A stretch of 6,179 bases of DNA, from the NCBI GenBank assembly GCA_030591285.1, contig JAUVBH010000105.1, forward strand, positions 1 to 6,179. Direction: 5' to 3'. Positions 6,167 through 6,179 of the stretch are shown in pieces (the stretch's first letter is position 1; each line of letters begins with the position of its first letter). This DNA comes from Thermoplasmatota archaeon. GTDB lineage: Archaea > Thermoplasmatota > Penumbrarchaeia > Penumbrarchaeales > Penumbrarchaeaceae. Under the pieces are notes generated by a model. It worked only from the letters and a program-made list of their open reading frames with translations, was not told where the DNA came from and did not search any database. The translations under genes were made by a program, and so were the position numbers.

Positions 6167-6179
6167 ATGGCTGTTGATA

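Overview
The window looks archaeal. It carries both subunits of DNA topoisomerase VI and the archaeal/eukaryotic-type diphthine synthase, a pair of functions expected in a euryarchaeote. The topo VI A subunit has a Toprim segment reading DGDPWSYRIF, and the B subunit has a long C-terminal domain. From memory of these families, both features resemble the Methanosarcina/haloarchaea side of Euryarchaeota and possibly Methanomassiliicoccales-like or related deep Thermoplasmatota; this placement is an inference. Base composition looks moderate by eye. Topo VI is lysine-rich, which argues against a salt-in halophile.

Layout. A few codons of an upstream plus-strand gene end at 70, and their stop codon touches the ribosome binding site of a secreted, very acidic, PKD-repeat surface protein (74-1657). 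Only 3 bp separate that gene from a minus-strand cluster read from the right. In transcription order the cluster is: a coiled-coil, two-helix membrane protein of unknown function whose start may lie outside the window (5537 to at least 6166); an 87-bp spacer holding an inverted repeat, a TATA-like box and a Shine-Dalgarno-like G-run; top6B (3575-5449, GTG start); top6A (2456-3562, strong Shine-Dalgarno overlapping the top6B stop); and dphB (1661-2431).

How the genes work together. Top6B (GHKL ATPase and transducer) and Top6A (winged helix with catalytic tyrosine, plus Toprim) assemble into the A2B2 type IIB topoisomerase that relaxes and decatenates the chromosome. All catalytic motifs are present, so the enzyme should be active. 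DphB methylates the modified histidine of elongation factor 2 during diphthamide synthesis; it probably shares the topo VI transcript because of its position, not because of a known functional link. The PKD protein is an independent cell-surface product.

Coding density is very high. No gene-free stretch exceeds 90 bases, and I saw no tRNA, rRNA, CRISPR array, insertion sequence or origin. The most unusual points are the extreme lysine poverty and acidity of the PKD protein, the inverted repeat over the probable topo VI promoter, and the unassigned membrane protein with CorA-like topology but no recognisable GMN motif.
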